Source: Taxawa tesnikishii (nom. ined.)
Taxonomy: Eukaryota > Ascomycota > Dothideomycetes > Dothideales
Length of the DNA stretch: 64,000 bases
Assembly: GCA_030247885.1 (NCBI GenBank)
Contig: JAPDRO010000025.1
Location: forward strand, 372,001 to 436,000
Direction of reading: 5' to 3'
The notes below the pieces were generated by a model. The model was not told where the DNA came from and did no database searches. It saw nothing but the letters and a program-made list of their open reading frames with translations. Of this stretch, positions 30,901 through 43,669 are shown one piece after another. The position numbers and the translations under genes are program-made. Within the stretch, counting starts at the first letter, position 1. Each line of letters opens with the position of its first letter.

Positions 30901-33164
30901 CCGCTTGAAGGTCAACGTCGTGAAGCCAAGCAGTACCAGCAACGCTCAGCTTCCGAAATTTCATCATATTGTCCGTCAAAGTGCCGGTTTTGTCTGAAAA
31001 GATGTAGCTGATTTGCCCGAGTTCCTCGTTGATGGTGGAAGTCCGGGCTTCGAAAGGTGTATCAGAAACCTCGTCGTACATGTCGATGTCGTTGAGGAGA
31101 AGCATCTGACACAGCTTGACGATCTCCAAGCTCACGTAGAGTGACAGGGGAATCATGGTGTTGAACATGATGATGAAAGAAACTAGAACTCTTTGAAAGT
31201 GTCAGCAAGCGCTTATTCGAAAAGGAAAGGCAGCTTACGGGAAGAAGGCAACAGTGGCATCAGTAAGATACCATGAATTTTTCTCCGTCTCTGAACGCCA
31301 GACTTGATAGGCGACAGTGTTGAAGATAGCCAATGCTATCACGAAGATGACAATCACAACAACGATCTTGTTAACCACAGCCTGGAGAGCAGGAGCCTTG
31401 ATTCGAGGATTTTTGTTGGCGTTCATCCGGATCTTGCACTCCTCGCCGCTGTAGATTACCATACCAATTGCCTCCGGGGTGTTTCTGAGGATACTGCCAC
31501 GGTAGACAATCTCGTTGTTCGTCAAAGGCGACATCTGTCCAGAGATGTTGACCTTGCCTTCGAAGTTGTAGAGATCCAGGTTAGGATCTTCGACCACAAA
31601 ATGCGCGCCGTTTGTAGCGATAGCTTCCGGCGTGTCGCTCGCCTTGGCCAGAGCGGGCGTGGTTGACTTGCTTTTCAGGTTGGTCTCTCCATCAAGTGCC
31701 ATCGTCTCAACGTACGCGATGCCGTTCGCACCAGAAGAATGAAGAATCACTATATCAGCAGGTACGGCCTCGTCTCGCTCGAGCTTGATGACGTCGCCAA
31801 CTTGAAGTCTTTGCCATTTCGTCTTCGCCCAGTGGACCGGGCCTTCAGCGGGTACGGCAGTATGGTCATCTTCCGCGCCGCCATCAGCAATGGCTCGATA
31901 AGCATGAAGCACCGTTGCTTCCCTGTTGTTCTCCACTTTGTCGAGCCGGTGACGTCGTAAATCGTCGTAGCCCTCCTTGGCTATGGAAATGCTAACGAAG
32001 AAAAGCAAAGGTACAATAGTGGTATACGCTGGTTGAAGAGTCAGTATATTGATCGCTCCGGGAAAGGCATCTTCGGAGACTTACTGCCAGTGGTACTAAG
32101 ACCGGGTATCATCTGCAAAATAGAGACAATTAAGAAATAGAAGTTTGCAAGCTTGGAGAACTGTGCAAAGAGTTGGCGCGGAACGAAATTCCACACATTG
32201 TAGCGAGTGGAGCGGATGGTGTTTGGAACATATTCTCTCCCCGTCCTCTCATCGATCAACGCTGTCTTCCTTGAAGGATCCAGATCAATTCGTCTGCCGT
32301 CCTTGCTCGGGGAATCTCATTGATACGAAGCACAAACTTCCGTGCGAGAACATAACCCGCTTTGATGCTGCGCCATGGGATGTTGCGGGCGGCGCGCTTC
32401 TGGAGCCAGGACTGATAATTCGGTAGCGCGACAATACCTTGCACGCCCGCCTTCGGCTTGTGATCCAAGAGCTTGGGCGCGTTTGGTGTCTCGTCTTCTT
32501 CCGCAGGAGAGATCTCGACAATCGTGTCTACAGACTTCCTGCTCTGCTTGCCCTGTGATGGCGGACGAGAAGCCACTTGCTGGCTCGAGGGTCCAACATC
32601 CGCCATCTCAATAACGGATCCACCGCTTGCATCCCTCTGTTGCATATGGCGTTGGAAGAGCGAGCTCCTGAGTGAGTATCCACGGTTGCGTCCTTTGGGT
32701 GACAAGGGCGAGATCTTCGGCCGAGAACTCTGCGGAGAGGTCATGCCATGCGGCGACTCAAACGATCTTGCGTCTCCTCTAGCGTGTGCTACACTCGTGT
32801 CAAGCGAAAGACTCGGAGTTCCAGGCCGTTCATCAATCCCGTCCATAGATTGAGTATCTCGTAGCTCTTCATCGCTCTTTCTCTTCTTGCCTTTTGGCGG
32901 TCGCCTCTCAACATCCAGCGAAAACCTGACTCTCGGTTGGTCCATTGATTCGCGAACAGCACTGGGATGAGCATCTGTTCCTGTCGTGCTCGGTGTTGTT
33001 GCTGGACCGGCTGAACCGCTAACGCTCCTCCTCTCCACGACACGCATTGCGGTCTGAACGCCATCCCCTTCGGTCGGTATTGTTGCATCCTCCTCATGTT
33101 GCGCGGAGTGCCTCCTTCTCACTCCGATATCATTTGTTGTGTTCCCTTTCGCATCGTTCGCCAT
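27949..33164 (-). CDS. DNF3: P4-type ATPase, phospholipid flippase (Dnf3-like)
   Basis: Exons complement(32085..33164, 31239..32028, 28915..31190, 27949..28864) with introns of 56, 48 and 50 nt; 1687 residues after correction. It moves phospholipids from the outer to the inner leaflet using ATP. A ~250-residue disordered N-terminus precedes the first membrane segments (FSKLANFYFLIVSILQMI). A-domain motif ALDGETNLKSK, the phosphorylation loop IFSDKTGTLTDN, TGDKRETAINVGHSC and GDGANDIAMIQEAHVGIGI are all present; YESWSLSMFNTLFTSLPVIF is the classic P4 segment before the last six helices. Large size and the EARTSTINEELGQI motif suggest the Dnf3 branch (Golgi/endosomal and plasma membrane). One base must be restored in the G4 run 32309-32312 (NEIPPSKDGRRIDLDPSRK) and in the A5 run 28408-28412 (KDGFFDRFGRNALWWL). 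Confidence 0.93.
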
Positions 33165-33935
33165 GTTTGTTCCGAGCCGGTTATTGTGGTCGGGCGGGCG
33201 AAGCCATTGAAGTCAAACCGACAATGAGCCTAGGGGTGGAAAGGCGGGGTGTGAACGACAGTAACGAGCGACTGAACAAAGTCGACAAGAGTATCGAGTG
33301 TCTATGGCAGTGTAAGAGAGACGTTCGTGGCGTTCTGCAGTACGCGCGTCTCTATTCGTGGTACTTCGTGTGTACTGCCACGCTTGCCCTGCAGCAAGCG
33401 ACTTCCGAACTTGGCCAGTTCGAGTACGGGCCGAAAAGCGACCCATGACGTCGGTCAGCAACGGGCCGGCTAGAGACCAAAGGGCCGGTCATCACCACAC
33501 GGCAAGCCACTATGGCATGGCAGCCACCATCTACTTCTTCTCTCTTACTACATCCCGCTATCTACAAAGAATGAGTGCAATTGTGCATCCAGAAACAAAG
33601 CTTTGGCAGACATTTCAGGGTTCATCTCACCCTTGTCCCCTCTTGCGGCAAGGAAAGAGGGCCCCGTGTCTACCCTGCCGAAAGAAATGCGCCAGCGGAA
33701 GCCACAGTACCTGCATGAACCGCTCGTAGGCGTGCTTCACTTCATTGGACGTCCATCAACGACATTTCAAGTTTGCGTAGAAAAACCCCGGGAATCAAAG
33801 CGAATCAAACCATGACTATGTATAATGGCAACCAACTGCGCTTGTCAACATTCATGACCACATACCCCATGTCCAATCGTAACTGCACCCGCATGCTAAT
33901 TTCTAGTTCACTAGATGGCCATGCATATACAAACA
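33165..33935. other. Intergenic: DNF3 promoter and ATP13-like 3' flank
   Basis: About 770 bases with only short, unsupported open frames. Confidence 0.55.
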
Positions 33936-36174
33936 CTATGTCCCTTGCGGAGGACCGTCCTCAGACAGCCTCTCGTGGCTTGTACGGGCCATCCACTTCC
34001 TAGGTGTCCAATTCTGGCCCAAAAACCTCGGCCTCGCTTGCAAGACCTTCGCGATCCTCCGTGCTCTTTCTTCACCCCGCCTACGTTCTTCGTCTACATC
34101 ACACTGTGGACGAAACAGAATCTCTACATTGCCTCCAGCAGTCTCGTAGCGCACTACTCTAGGCGCGAAATCCGCCCACTCGCTCAGAATACGCGGGATC
34201 ATGCGAGTGCTCCATTCCAAATCTTTGTTGACTCTGTTGTAGCTTCGCATGGCGCGCAGCAGGAGACGTAGCCAGCGCTTGAGGTACCCGAGGTTGCGCT
34301 GGCGTAGAAGGTCCGCCTGGTCGAGGTCCCGTTGCAGTTCTTCGATGCCGCCCGCATGCCTCGGCGACCGCTCGTCCAGGGCGCTGCGGAGCGTTTCGTA
34401 CGCGACTCTGGTTCTGTCTCGCGAGCGTATGTACAGCTGTCGTCCGTCTTCCATGTAGTGCCACATATCGCAGGGCCTGTCCCGTGCGGCGAGGTTGGCA
34501 ATGAGGTGATTATACATGGGTGCAGAGGGGAATAATAGTATGGAGCTCCCGTCATGGTGTCCCAGAGATTCTTCAAACTCTGCTTAGGCAACTGACCGAG
34601 AAGGTCGCCCTGGCGTAGTGGATCCTCGTATTTGACGCGGTGTTTGGACAGGACGTATGTCCATTCGAAGAGTACCTCCCATACGCGGTCAGTGATGGGA
34701 ACGCGGTATTGGCGGGAAATGTAGTCGACCAGACGTAGAGCAGCGGGGATGTTGTTGTTGATACTGAAAGCATGGGCGATGGTGAAAAGCAGACCGTCCG
34801 TTGGGTACAGAAGCGAGCGCTCGGGCAGCTGAGTTGGAGGCGGGAGCAAAGACGCATCGTCCGCACTCATGAGACCGTCCACATTGATTTCCCAGACCTT
34901 CTTCAGGACGGACTTGATGACGGTGAGGTCTCCTTCCCTTCCAGCGCCTTCAATCACGATCCGAAAGGTCTCTTCGTCCGCAACGGCCTCGTTGCTGAGC
35001 ATCTCGCTGAAAATCTTCATGACTCTAGACTTGATGCCGCCGTCTCCGACTCGGTAGTTCCTGAATCCGGAACCTTGGACCTTTACAGTCCGAGCGCGCA
35101 TATGCAGTGGGGTGACTCTGATCCTGTGTCTTGTTCGAGCATCATACACATCTTTCAAGATCATGCTCGCCATGTAATGGTTGTAACACGGCGTGTTTGG
35201 TGTTATACCATCCCTGATCATTGCGTTCCAGAGCGACTTGGCAACAGGCCATGAGCCCGTTTGCCGCGCACATTTCAGCAGCATAGTATAATCTCCTATG
35301 TTGAGATGTTTGCCTGCTTCTTTCCGCACAGTGAGGACATCAAGCACCGCATGAAGGTAGTCCTCGACTACCTGGTGTATTGGCGTGACGCCCATTTTGT
35401 GCGCGGTTGCGGCACTGAGGGTAGTGTGTATTTGAGCCAGTGGCAGCAGCAACTTCTCGGGCCGGATCGTATGCAGTATTTGCGAGAAGGTCGTGTCCGG
35501 GATGCTTGCAACGAAGTCGATGTCATTGCTCGCTGCAACGAAAGCGCGCAGGAGCCTGTCCGACTCCCCTCTAGAAGGGCTTGACGGAGGTCGATCTTGT
35601 ATTCTGCGCTCGTGTCCAGTTTCATCTTCCGCGTACGAGCCCATGAGTCGTGAACCGATATGGCAGTCTTGGACCATGAAGCATCCTGGGCTTTCTGAGC
35701 TTGCTGTGAGACTGCGTGCTCTGGAGACACGTCCTCGACGTCCGTCCCGGGTATGTCGGTTTCCCATTGCTGCATCAGCCCAATGGCGCGCTCTTCGTTC
35801 TCATTGAGTAGAGACTGAGCTCCGTCCGTACAATTGTACGTCTGGCCTTCTCGCAACGCGTCCTCTACGTCGATGGAAGAAGAAGAAGCATGTCTCCTGC
35901 TCTTGACATCCACCTCCTCAGAAATCAGAGGCCGTTTCGTAAAGCTTATCTCAGATCTGCCGGACCCTGAAATGCTATGGTTCCGGATTGTCGCCTTCCT
36001 TCTCGTCGTTGCGTCCTGTATGTATGTCCGCACGCTCTTGCATATGGAGGGTGTCGACACGGGTTGGCCGTCGACGCACGTCCGTTGGTTCTGTTTCCTT
36101 CTCTTCCCCGGACGGCGGAGGATGGATATTGTTCGCGGCTCGAAGGGTCCGAGTCGCGCTACAATGCTAGCCAT
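33936..36174 (-). CDS. Mitochondrial ATPase-expression (ATP13/Aep2-like) protein
   Basis: Single exon; about 746 residues once two lost bases are restored. The central part looks like the fungal ATP13/Aep2 family, a helical-repeat (PPR-like) set of proteins needed for expression of the mitochondrial ATP synthase genes: DYTMLLKCARQTGSWPVAKS, TPNTPCYNHYMASMI, SEMLSNEAVADEETFRIVIE, HAFSINNNIPAALRLVDYIS and QSLKNLWDTMTGAP. The N-terminus is basic (ISILRRPGKRRKQNQ) as expected for mitochondrial import. Breaks: one G missing in GGGG (35566-35569, restoring LLEGESDRLLRAFVAAS) and one C missing in CCCC (34527-34530, restoring YYYSPSAPMYNHLIANL). Family assignment is from memory of motif patterns and is less certain than for neighbours. 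It diverges from LSM3 with a 219-bp shared promoter. Confidence 0.68.
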
Positions 36175-36393
36175 CTCATGCTATCTTATCGTTTGTGCAA
36201 AGGGGTCTGCTAAACCAAGCGAAGTGGAGTTTATCCCCAGATTCCACCGTTTGAGGCTCCACAAGCTGACGGAGATTGCCGCTGTCGGCTGTCGCGCTTG
36301 CCGCGACTCTGTCCTTGGGACGACATCATTTCGAGATTGAGGTAATTTTCAATCGACAACACACCTCGCTCACCCCACAACGCTACACCACCC

Positions 36394-36856
36394 ATGGCGG
36401 ACGTCGACGATGCCACCGCCAACCCGGTAAATGAGCCTCTGGACCTGGTGCGCCTGTCACTGAACGAGGTCGTCTTCGTGAAATTGCGCGGAGACCGTGA
36501 ACTCCAAGGACGCCTACACGTACGTCGGCGAACAGCAACGACGCGACAGCCTGCGGGGCTAACTGGCGGGAAACAGGCATACGACAGCCATTGCAACATG
36601 GTCTTGGGAGAGGTCGAAGAGACGGTCTACCTGGTCGATGAAGACGAGGAAGAAGAGACAGTGAGGGTAGACATTGTATCATTCTCTGCAGTTTAGATAG
36701 AGTACTGACGACTGTAAAGACAATCAAAAAACAGTCCGAGATGCTGTTCGTTAGAGGTAGGGTCTTCGACAGGGAGGAACATGCGGTCCTAGGATGTGTT
36801 GCTTACACGGTGTTTGCAGGAGACTCCGTTGTCCTGATTTCCCTCAGTCTCAATAA
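36394..36856 (+). CDS. LSM3: U6 snRNA-associated Sm-like protein LSm3
   Basis: Exons 36394..36519, 36577..36660, 36720..36756 and 36820..36856 (introns 57, 59, 63 nt); 94 residues, the normal size. Sm1 motif: [20 protein letters not shown] with [20 protein letters not shown]; Sm2 motif: [13 protein letters not shown]. The third exon is found by using the GTGAGG donor at 36661, giving [15 protein letters not shown]. In the last exon the frame would run on to 36902; restoring one C to CCC at 36841-36843 ends the protein at SPQSQ and a TAA at 36854-36856, which is how LSm3 proteins normally finish. LSm3 is part of the Lsm1-7 (mRNA decay) and Lsm2-8 (U6 snRNP) rings. Confidence 0.92.
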
Positions 36857-38084
36857 GCTGTCAACACGCACTGAACTCACCTCCAAGGCGACTCACCACT
36901 AGAGGCGAAGGGAGGTAGAGCCATGAGGAACAGCAGTGCCGCTACAACCAGTTGAGGGATAAGTGCAGCAGCAATGGACAAATCACTGGTGGGCTCGTGT
37001 TGGGGGACGACCTAGCTACGGACACAACAGCCCAGCACGTGTGGCCCGATGGAACAACACAGCGAAATGAATCAACAAGTTCTGGTTTCTTATGGATGAG
37101 CTTCTCTTGTGCCTCCTTTTCTCTGATGCTGATCGCTTGCGGACTGACGCGACTGAGACGTGTTTAAGCTCATCGCGCATTTCATTCGACAGTAAGCAAG
37201 TCCGTGCCAATCTTCTTAGATGTCAAGCCAACTTGTTTTGCCAGAGCCGCAAGACTCCCGGAAACAGACCGGAGCACACTTCTCCAAGACTGGGCCTCCG
37301 AGCAAATCCATAATGCTGCGATTGACCACTTTTTCGCCATAGCGAGTGAGGCTAATCGGTCAATCTATACGATGGTAAACTCTTGCATATCCAGACCTTT
37401 CGGCTCACCAGGCTCAAATGCGAACTGCTCTTTGGTCGTCTCCATGGAGTTTTCCCAACGCAGCACAAGAGGCGACCTCGAGAAAGCATCTCCCGTTCCT
37501 CCGGGAGGAAAGCTCAGCACGAAACCAAAACTACTATGTCTCCGTACCACGAGACCTATTCTGCGATAGACGCAACGGGTTATCAACGGCTAGAAAAGCT
37601 AGGTGGCGTGCAGAAAGTCAACGATAGTCCGGAGTGTCGCCTACAGGAACAATTGACTCCGAGGAGCATACACGATAGCTTATTGGCAGCTGGTGAATGA
37701 CCCCAGACGTATATCTCGAACGAAAAGACGGCGGGCTGTCCTTCGACAGATATCTTTCCGTCCCGCCAAGTTACTGACATCGAACCGAGGAAATGGAATT
37801 AGAAGTCGCAAAGGGGTGGCAGACCACCAGGGTTGCCACAAAGAAAGGATATTGAAAGAACTAAGATGACAAGTCCGTGCAGCGATTAGAGGCTTGAGAG
37901 CAACGGGGAGGACGCAGGGTAGGTCTGTATTGAGGCCCAGGTGAAGCTCAAGTGCCCCTCAGCAAACACTCCAGGATTGTCACTATGTCTTTTTGTCATG
38001 AACGTCGTCGCAAACAAGCTTGATATACACTATTAACATCAAGTTCGATACACAAAAAATACAGTGGCATCTCATAACCAACCC
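36857..38084. other. Intergenic between convergent LSM3 and MIP1
   Basis: About 1.2 kb between stop codons. Open frames are short and without recognisable features; no RNA gene was found. Confidence 0.55.
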
Positions 38085-41000
38085 CTACCAACCCGCCCGG
38101 TTCGCGGTAGGCGTTTTCCTCACGACATTTACATCCCAAGCGCCCATACCGTTGCCCCAATGTGCCTCCTTCTCCCTTCCCGTCCTCCTCCAATCCTTGA
38201 CGAACCGACTGCGCTGCCAGGGCACATCAACCTCGAGCAGATCAGGACTCTGCATATAATCGGTAGGCGAGGCTTCCTTGTTGCGGGCCTTGCCCTTCGT
38301 CCGCGACGTGCCTTCGCCCGATGACGCCTTCTTAGCCGCAGCGGCCGGCGGTTTCATATCCTTTATGATCCTCCTCAACTCCGCATCGTCGCCCGTCACT
38401 TGCGCCCTGAGATACGCGAGCTCCTGCTCCTTCTGCAGGCCCATACTCTCCATGACCGGCTGACGGTAGCTATACTCGAACCTCTCCGGTCTTGGCGGGT
38501 CATTTGGTACGACGTTCGGGTCCAGGTACGCCGTCTCGCCCTTCTCAAGCAATTGCAGAATGTCCAGGCTTTCGCCTGGTGGGATGGGCGTTGTGTGCGA
38601 GGGCGTAATGCAGTCCATATCGACCTCCTTCCGGAGCACGTGATCAACGTCGACGCCGCTGAAGTAGGCGCACGATTGCGGTAGATCGTCGATACCCATC
38701 TGCTGGCTGAACATCGCGCGCGTCCAAACGTTGGCGACTTGCAGCGCCATGGCGGCACGGTATTTGTCTTCTTCGCGCACCAGGTAGCGGATCTCATCGT
38801 GCACGGTGATGGCAACGCGTGCGGAGATGTTGTAGCGGCGACAAAGATACTCCATGGACACGACGAGCAGGTGCAGGTAATCGACGCCGCTAGACTGGAT
38901 GGCCCAATTGATGCGCGAGGTCATGAAGCCGCCTTTGCTGATGAAGCGGCGCATGAGCGCCTCCGTTATCCCGGCGCCTAGAACTGGTGTTCGTGGTCGC
39001 TCCTGTTCTGCGAAGTCTTCTAGCTTGTTGAATACGAAAGACTCGGTTCCACCGCGCCAGAAGGGCCGCTCGTGAAGGATCTTGCGGTTCGTTTTTGGCC
39101 TTTAGTCTCCTTGTACAGTTTACCTGCCACCTGAGCCGCTTCGGCGTCGGTGATCGTAGGGTTGAATTGGCGAAGGAGCGTTGATGCGAAGGTCAGACCG
39201 GCTCCATATATGCGTCCGTAGTTGAAGACCTTGGCGTCGTTACGGGAGATACCCAAGATCTTGGCCGTGCGTGAATGCAAGTCTGTACCGGCTGCTTTGG
39301 TTCCTTCAAGTGTCATGAAACCGATTGCGTTGCCGCCGTGCAGCTTGAACGAAGCGTCTCCACACAGACTGGCTATCCAAAGCTCTTCTGAATCAACGTC
39401 TGCTCCGACGAAGCAGTAGCCGGGGGTGCTCGGACCATAGATTTGAGCTCCGAGCCCACACGATTCGACTTGGCATTGCTGGCAGTAAGCCAGGTATTCT
39501 CCACAGCCCTTCGTGTGATTGTGCCCATCGGAATGACCTGGGGAAGGATATAGCCAACGCCGGACTGGGCCGCTTCGGACGGGGTTTTGGTCCGCCCGCT
39601 CTCCCCTTCATAGACAACCATCTGGGACATGATGCGATCCCTGGCACTGATCCAGTAGGAGCAGGAAGCATTCATTTCCAAAGCTTCCTTCGCGTAGGCA
39701 TACTCGGACGATAACGTGCCCTTCTCAAAGAACCGCAGATAACCCTTTGCCAGCGGATTCGCGCACCTCGCCTGCGGACCGTCTTTGTGTGGTAATTTGA
39801 AGTACGCGTGCTGACGGTCATCCCGCAACTCCAGGTTCTGCTCCTCAGACATGTCAGCCTGCTTCATAGTCTCGTATTTCGGTGCTTCTTCCAGCGGCAC
39901 GCGGAAAGTCCAGCCATGCTCATCAGACCAAACCAGCGGGTGACCATCCCAGGCAAGACGCAACAACAACGGAGCAATCCTCGTCCGCACGCTCAGATTG
40001 ATCGGAGAATCATCCTTGGCGAAAAGATCTTTGTACCATTTGGGCATACCCGGTTTCTTTTGCCTCGCCGCCGGCCGTGGCGGATCATCCTTCTTTTTGC
40101 CTTTGACCATCCTAATCTCTTGGCCTGACCAGTCCAATTGCCGTAACCATGGATCGTTCAAATGTGTTTCCGGGAGTTCTTTGACTTCCAGTGCCTTTTC
40201 CGCGAGATCTACCAAGCGCTGCTCTACGCCGTCAGAAAGCTTGTGGTAAGTAGCCTCGGCGTTTGCGATATACGCCTGCCAAGTCCTATTGACTGGCAAG
40301 ATTTCCGTTGAGAGATGACGCAGAGCTGCAAAGCTCACGGGATGGGGGCAGGTTTCCAAGAAGGCCGGGAATACTTTCTTGTACACGCGGTGTGTGATAT
40401 CGACGTCGGCGGCACAGTAATCAAGGAGTTCGTCTAGCTTTGACCGGATTCCTGCTCTGTCCAGCTCTCCAAAATACACCCGCCGTGCCTTGTCTATCGT
40501 GATGCCACAGTGAAATTTTGCCACGTCTCTTAAAGAGTTGATAGAACTCCTCCCCACCCATAACTCCTCCTCTTCATCCATGTCGTCTTTGTGCTGTAGC
40601 AGAGTAGAGAGCTCGGCTGCGGCATCTGAATTCGCAACCTTCTCTCGTAGCTCCCTGGCTTTCTTGTGTTTCGTCCAGGTAGGACGCTGCCTCGAGCACA
40701 TCCCATTTACCGCCACATGCAGTGACATCGTGTCCAAGAAGTTGTTGCGTGTCTGGCGCATGTCGTACTCCTCTGCAACCCTCGCCCTGTCATATCCAAT
40801 GTTGTGCCCTACGACAATCCTTTCCTTCTGCGGGTCGCCCAGAGGAATCAAATGCCTGTCCGATTCCGACTCGCCCAGTAGCCAGGGCGATATCCACGCA
40901 TACCACGTTGTGTCGCTGACAGCGCAGGCCATAGCCGGAAAAGCCGTCTCTTTCCACATAACCTCCGTGTCGAAGGTGAGCATCGTCTCGTCGGGCGTAT

Positions 41001-41652
41001 CCACAACTTCCGTACTTCCGTCCGGGTTGTACTTCGTCCATCCGCTCCTCCGCTCCCATTTCCTAGGTTTCGGTGGAGCGTTCGCTCGCGCGTATTTCTT
41101 CGCATATGTCAAGTAAGGCTCCGCGGAATCCATTCCCAGCTTGTAGAAGTGCTCGTCCAGCGAGGCTCCTTGGAGAGCAGGCAGATCGAAGCCGACCGGC
41201 GGCGCGGAATCTGTATTCTTCCCTAGAAGGTCATGGCGGGTAAGGTGGTCCCTAGAGAGCTCGATGAGCTCAGGAGGAGCTTGAGTTGGGGTGCTAGTGA
41301 AAAGCTGCGAGTGTACGTGGCTGCTGATGTGCTGAACGCCTATCTCGTTGTGTCTTGCTTTCGACGGGATCGATAAACTTGAAACTCGCCTCGGCTGTAT
41401 CTCGTCGTTGTCCGAGGCCTCGACGGTATAGTATCGCCGGGCGCATTGCCATTTAGGGGTGCGCAGCAGAGGCGGAGGAGCGATGTCTGCTGGGTGCGGA
41501 CAAAGGGACTGCCCGCGACGGCGTGACATGTGGACCGCATTATCATCGAGAGTGGGTATTTCGGTCAAGGCATGGCGGTAGACACATGCGCGGAAACAAA
41601 AGTGAAGGGGCGCATCTGCTAGAGGTGCAGATAGCTGCAGTATGCGCGTCAT
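38085..41652 (-). CDS. MIP1: Mitochondrial DNA polymerase gamma, catalytic subunit
   Basis: Single exon, 1189 residues from 41652 or 1148 from the ATG at 41529 (MSRRRGQ, which starts a presequence-like stretch and may be the true start). It replicates mitochondrial DNA. The 3'-5' exonuclease motifs are visible: Exo [10 protein letters not shown], Exo [20 protein letters not shown], Exo [18 protein letters not shown]. The family-A polymerase motifs are A ([12 protein letters not shown]), B ([19 protein letters not shown]) and C ([10 protein letters not shown]). Two lost bases must be restored: one C in the run at 39422-39426, which lies exactly at motif A, and one A in the run at 39092-39096 ([17 protein letters not shown]). 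The C-terminal ~100 residues after the palm are Lys/Ala-rich and less conserved. Losing motif A would be lethal to function, so the breaks are best read as sequencing errors. Confidence 0.95.
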
Positions 41653-41953
41653 GCGCTTCGTGGAAACCCTTATTACTAATATGCAACCGTAGGTCAGATC
41701 TCGTTAGTGGACCACTACCTTTTTGTACCAAGAGCTATAGATAGTAAACAGGGCTGCTTGAGCTCATTCTACTGCCACAGCAATAACTCACGTCGGTGAC
41801 GAACAAGCTTTGGGAAAGGCGAGAAACAAGATGCTGATATATCCGACGCCTGCTCCAACACAACGATCTATGCATATAATCCCTCTAACACCGTTCGCCA
41901 TTCGATGCCCCCTAGCTCCCCCAAACCTTACAGACCTTTCCGCTTCGATGCGA
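41653..41953. other. Short intergenic, MIP1 5' and GDA1 3'
   Basis: About 300 bases holding the MIP1 promoter and the GDA1 3' end. No further feature seen. Confidence 0.6.
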
Positions 41954-43669
41954 TTACGCAACCTGCTTGATCTTGCACTGCCACCCACTCTCCTGACTCA
42001 GCAGTGGCAGACTAGCACCCAAGCACCATCCCAGCTCGTTGCCCTTGATCTTCTTTGCAATCTTGACTTCACGGTCGATGGGCATTTCGTATCCTGTGTG
42101 CAGCAGCGCAAGCATGAAGTTCAGATCCAGACAGCTCTCTGGACGCCCCTTCAACTCCTCGACAGCGCCCTCGACGGAGCCGAAGACGTCCCACGCTGCG
42201 CTCTTGGGTCCCTCGCAGACACGCGCAGTAAGGTCCTTCAATTCGGATAAAGTGAAGGACTCGGGCATACCGAGCGGTTCCGTGCGGTCGTAGAAGTAGG
42301 AGAACAAGTACACGTCTTCGCGTGCGAATGTCTTGGACAAGGACGGCTGGTGCACGCCGTTGAAGGCGCAGGGTGCGATCTTGCACTCGGCTTCTTTGAG
42401 TAGAGTCTTTTCGGCCACAGCGCGGCATTGTGCGGGACTTCCGCGAGAGGGTCCGGTCATGTTGACGGTGACGGTTTCGCCGAGCGGGTGCTCTGGGCCT
42501 AGGACCACGTCCACTTGACGTGACATTCCAGGGAGAATGCAAGGGTTCAGGACAGGCTCCTTAAGCCAGGAGTGCGATGTAGGGTTATTCTCGTGCATAT
42601 TCTGAACAACCACCTTGTGGAGGTTCTCCCGCGCTGCCATAAGCCCGTAACCAAGATAGGAGTGCTGGTACAGGGTGAAATCGCGTCCACCGAAGCTGAG
42701 CTTGTATTTGTGGTCGCCCTCAGCCAACTGCTCAGGCATGCCACCAGCAGGCGCATTAGGGAAGGTTGGCTCGAACACGATCTGCGTGCTACCACCTCCC
42801 AGATCGAACACGGCAGCAGTGGGCGTCTTGTCGGGACCTCCAATCTTTCCCAAAAGATAGTTTGTCGTGATCCATGCGTACACGCCCTCATCTTTGCCGT
42901 CCATGACTTCCACTCCGCCATTCTCGGCGCTAACGACCGGGAATGGGTAGACGGTCTCGAGACGGTTGCGGACCGCCTTGAGGATGGCATCGCTGAGTTC
43001 TGGACCCAGCTTGCGGAGGCCGGCGGTGGCCTTGACAGCGACTGGCGTGCAGGACTGCAGTTTCTCTGGCACGCTCTTGACGGCCACGTCCATTAGAACG
43101 TCCAAGCTCTTCGCTGCACCCTCCGCGTCTGCCTTGTACGAACTGAGACCAGAACCGCCCTCCTTTTTCTCCGTCATCTTGAAAACCTCGTCCTCGAGCT
43201 CAGGCGTCGGACCGCAGTTGTTGAAGCGATAGACGTGGATTCTGGAGCCCGTGCTACCGGCGTCGATCATGAGCGCATATTGTATGAGCGGCTTGTTGGA
43301 GGAGTACGACCTTGTGCATTTCGACGTCGAAACCGACGGATCGGAGGCCACGTCACCCCCAGGAAACTTGCCCGTTACGGGTGTTGCATAGTGGCCAGGC
43401 GCGATGTAGAAGAGGATAAGTAAGACAAAGGCGATGATGCCTCCTGTCTTGATGTAACGGGCGCGCTGTCCTTGATTCATCCAGGCGGTCTTTAGATCCT
43501 GCATGTGTGTAGAGGAAGACGGAGCGTGACTGTGTCTGTCGGCCTTCTCGAATGGATCAGCGGCCGATTGTGTCTTGGGGAGAGAGACGGAAGTGCGACG
43601 ACGCGGAGATGAGAAGCTGAAGTAAGACCAGATGTTGGGACGCTGGCGAACGTCGACACCACTGGACAT
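41954..43669 (-). CDS. GDA1: Golgi guanosine-diphosphatase Gda1
   Basis: Single exon, 571 residues, intact. It is a type II membrane protein: a ~75-residue cytosolic tail, one signal-anchor helix (GGIIAFVLLILFYIA), then the lumenal GDA1/CD39 domain. Apyrase-conserved regions are clear: ACR1 IDAGSTGSRIHVYRF, ACR2 VKATAGLRKLG, ACR3 EGVYAWITTNYLLG, ACR4 AVFDLGGGSTQIVFEP, and SYLGYGLMAAR. It hydrolyses GDP to GMP in the Golgi lumen, which drives import of GDP-mannose for glycosylation. It diverges from the PPPDE-thioredoxin gene with a 700-bp gap. Confidence 0.95.
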   Translation of the reverse strand: MSSGVDVRQRPNIWSYFSFSSPRRRTSVSLPKTQSAADPFEKADRHSHAPSSSTHMQDLKTAWMNQGQRARYIKTGGIIAFVLLILFYIAPGHYATPVTGKFPGGDVASDPSVSTSKCTRSYSSNKPLIQYALMIDAGSTGSRIHVYRFNNCGPTPELEDEVFKMTEKKEGGSGLSSYKADAEGAAKSLDVLMDVAVKSVPEKLQSCTPVAVKATAGLRKLGPELSDAILKAVRNRLETVYPFPVVSAENGGVEVMDGKDEGVYAWITTNYLLGKIGGPDKTPTAAVFDLGGGSTQIVFEPTFPNAPAGGMPEQLAEGDHKYKLSFGGRDFTLYQHSYLGYGLMAARENLHKVVVQNMHENNPTSHSWLKEPVLNPCILPGMSRQVDVVLGPEHPLGETVTVNMTGPSRGSPAQCRAVAEKTLLKEAECKIAPCAFNGVHQPSLSKTFAREDVYLFSYFYDRTEPLGMPESFTLSELKDLTARVCEGPKSAAWDVFGSVEGAVEELKGRPESCLDLNFMLALLHTGYEMPIDREVKIAKKIKGNELGWCLGASLPLLSQESGWQCKIKQVA